Source of the DNA: Pseudomonadota bacterium
GTDB taxonomy: Bacteria; Bdellovibrionota_B; Oligoflexia; Oligoflexales; Bin106
Assembly: GCA_026710525.1 (NCBI GenBank)
Contig: JAPOQT010000288.1
Location: forward strand, 1 to 6,975
DNA length: 6,975 nucleotides
Reading direction: 5' to 3'
The position numbers were made by a program, and so were the translations under genes. The notes below the pieces were generated by a model. That model was not told the DNA's origin. It searched no databases and was given only the letters and a program-made list of their open reading frames with translations. Of this stretch, positions 6,067 through 6,975 are shown piece after piece; position 1 is the stretch's first letter; each line of letters opens with the position of its first letter.

Positions 6067-6975
6067 CTAAAAATCTTCGCTAAAGCTCACAGTGCCTTCA
6101 ATACCCATCTGATAAGCCGCCACTTTTCTTTCAAAAAAATTGGTGAGCTCTTGCACATCTTGGAGCTCCATAAAATGGAAGGGATTGCGGCTATTATAAA
6201 TAGGCGACATACCAAGGGTTTTTAGCCTAGAATCAGCACAATACTGTAAGTACTCGCGCATTTGTTTATCACTGATGCCAATCACGCCGAACTGGAGTGC
6301 ATCCTCACAGAAGGCTATTTCACACTCAACTGCTTCATCGAGCATCGTAACCACTTGCTGGGTTAGATTATCATCAAACAGTTCCGGCTCTTCTTCACGA
6401 ATAGTGTTAATGACTTCAAAAGCAAAATGCATGTGACAGCTTTCGTCACGAAATACCCAATTCGTCCCACTCGCTAAGCCATGAAGTAGACCTTTCGAGC
6501 GCAAAAAATAAATATAAGCAAAGGCTGCAAAGAAAAAAAGACCTTCAATACAAGCCGCGAAACAAATAAGATTAAGCAGAAAAGACTGCTTATCTTCTTT
6601 CGTTTTTAAGGTGGTTAAGTTACTAATGGAGTCGATGTATTTAAAGCAAAAACGAGCTTTTTGTTTAATCGATGGAATGTTTTGCACTGCCGCAAAAGCT
6701 TGAGCTCGTTCTTCAGGATCAGGGAGATAGGTATCAAGGAGGGTTAAATAGAATTGAACGTGCAAGGCTTCTTCATATAGCTGCCTTGAGAGATACATCC
6801 TAGCTTCTGGTGAATTAATATGCTCGTAGAGATTGAGCACCAAGTTATTGGCGACAATCGTATCACCCGTAGCAAAAAATGCGACAAGACGCTTTACGAG
6901 ATGAGCTTCTGCCGGGGTCATTTTTTCCAGGTCACTAACATCATGAGATAAGTTAACCTCTTCTACAGTCCAGGT
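6067..6975 (-). CDS. nrdB: Ribonucleoside-diphosphate reductase, small (beta/R2) subunit, 5' end missing
   Basis: R2 subunit of class I ribonucleotide reductase. It holds the di-iron centre and tyrosyl radical that the large subunit needs to make deoxyribonucleotides. 302 residues are visible. Numbering from the window edge, the metal ligands are D38, E69, H72, E144, E178 and H181, and the radical tyrosine is Y76 in EALHVQFY; their spacing (31 residues from D38 to E69, 34 from E144 to E178) matches E. coli D84/E115 and E204/E238. A tyrosine rather than phenylalanine at the radical site argues against a Chlamydia-type class Ic enzyme. The C-terminus, ending SFSEDF, is the acidic, aromatic tail that docks on the alpha subunit, and Y288 in the flexible tail may be the radical-transfer tyrosine. 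The first ATG inside (6921) is not the start: the 18 codons before it are open and encode a conserved-looking lead-in (EEVNLSHDVSDLEK). Some tens of residues are probably missing. nrdA is expected further right. Confidence 0.97.
   Translation of the reverse strand, partial: TWTVEEVNLSHDVSDLEKMTPAEAHLVKRLVAFFATGDTIVANNLVLNLYEHINSPEARMYLSRQLYEEALHVQFYLTLLDTYLPDPEERAQAFAAVQNIPSIKQKARFCFKYIDSISNLTTLKTKEDKQSFLLNLICFAACIEGLFFFAAFAYIYFLRSKGLLHGLASGTNWVFRDESCHMHFAFEVINTIREEEPELFDDNLTQQVVTMLDEAVECEIAFCEDALQFGVIGISDKQMREYLQYCADSRLKTLGMSPIYNSRNPFHFMELQDVQELTNFFERKVAAYQMGIEGTVSFSEDF

Noticed and set aside
6919..6921. ATG as the nrdB start
   Set aside because: The frame stays open to the window edge and encodes plausible R2 sequence before this Met; the conserved helix carrying the first iron ligand needs that lead-in.

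Overview
The window is bacterial and moderately AT-rich. It is almost filled by two minus-strand genes, with short non-coding stretches at the left end and between them. Reading along the minus strand (right to left): a ribonucleotide reductase small-subunit gene (nrdB), cut by the right edge; a 156-base gap; one giant gene for a 1,887-residue serine/threonine kinase; then about 250 bases without a convincing large gene.

The NrdB fragment keeps every iron ligand and the radical tyrosine of a class Ia-type enzyme. The codons before its first internal Met continue the conserved protein, so the true start lies outside the window; the large-subunit gene probably lies further right. The giant protein joins an intact Hanks-type kinase, an AAA_16/STAND-like ATPase of the COG3899 type, a long TPR-like helical region, and a C-terminal module that I read as a split GAF-like fold followed by a degenerate SpoIIE/PP2C-like fold. 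This is a one-protein signalling device. The N-terminal assignments rest on clear motifs; the C-terminal ones are inference from weak patterns.

Fine-scale signals: an 8-bp inverted repeat at the kinase start that would hide its best Shine-Dalgarno sequence; a 21-bp near-perfect palindrome in the gap after nrdB; tandem in-phase A AAA AAC slippery heptamers in the middle of the kinase gene; a repeated TVVSS motif in an acidic linker; and, just after the kinase gene, a hairpin whose loop carries a near-consensus Shine-Dalgarno sequence in front of a 17-codon ORF.

Taxonomy is uncertain. A class Ia NrdB of this kind beside a kinase-ATPase-TPR giant would suit a proteobacterium or a Bdellovibrionota/Myxococcota relative. 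The sequence does not settle this. I found no mobile element, CRISPR array, tRNA or rRNA.
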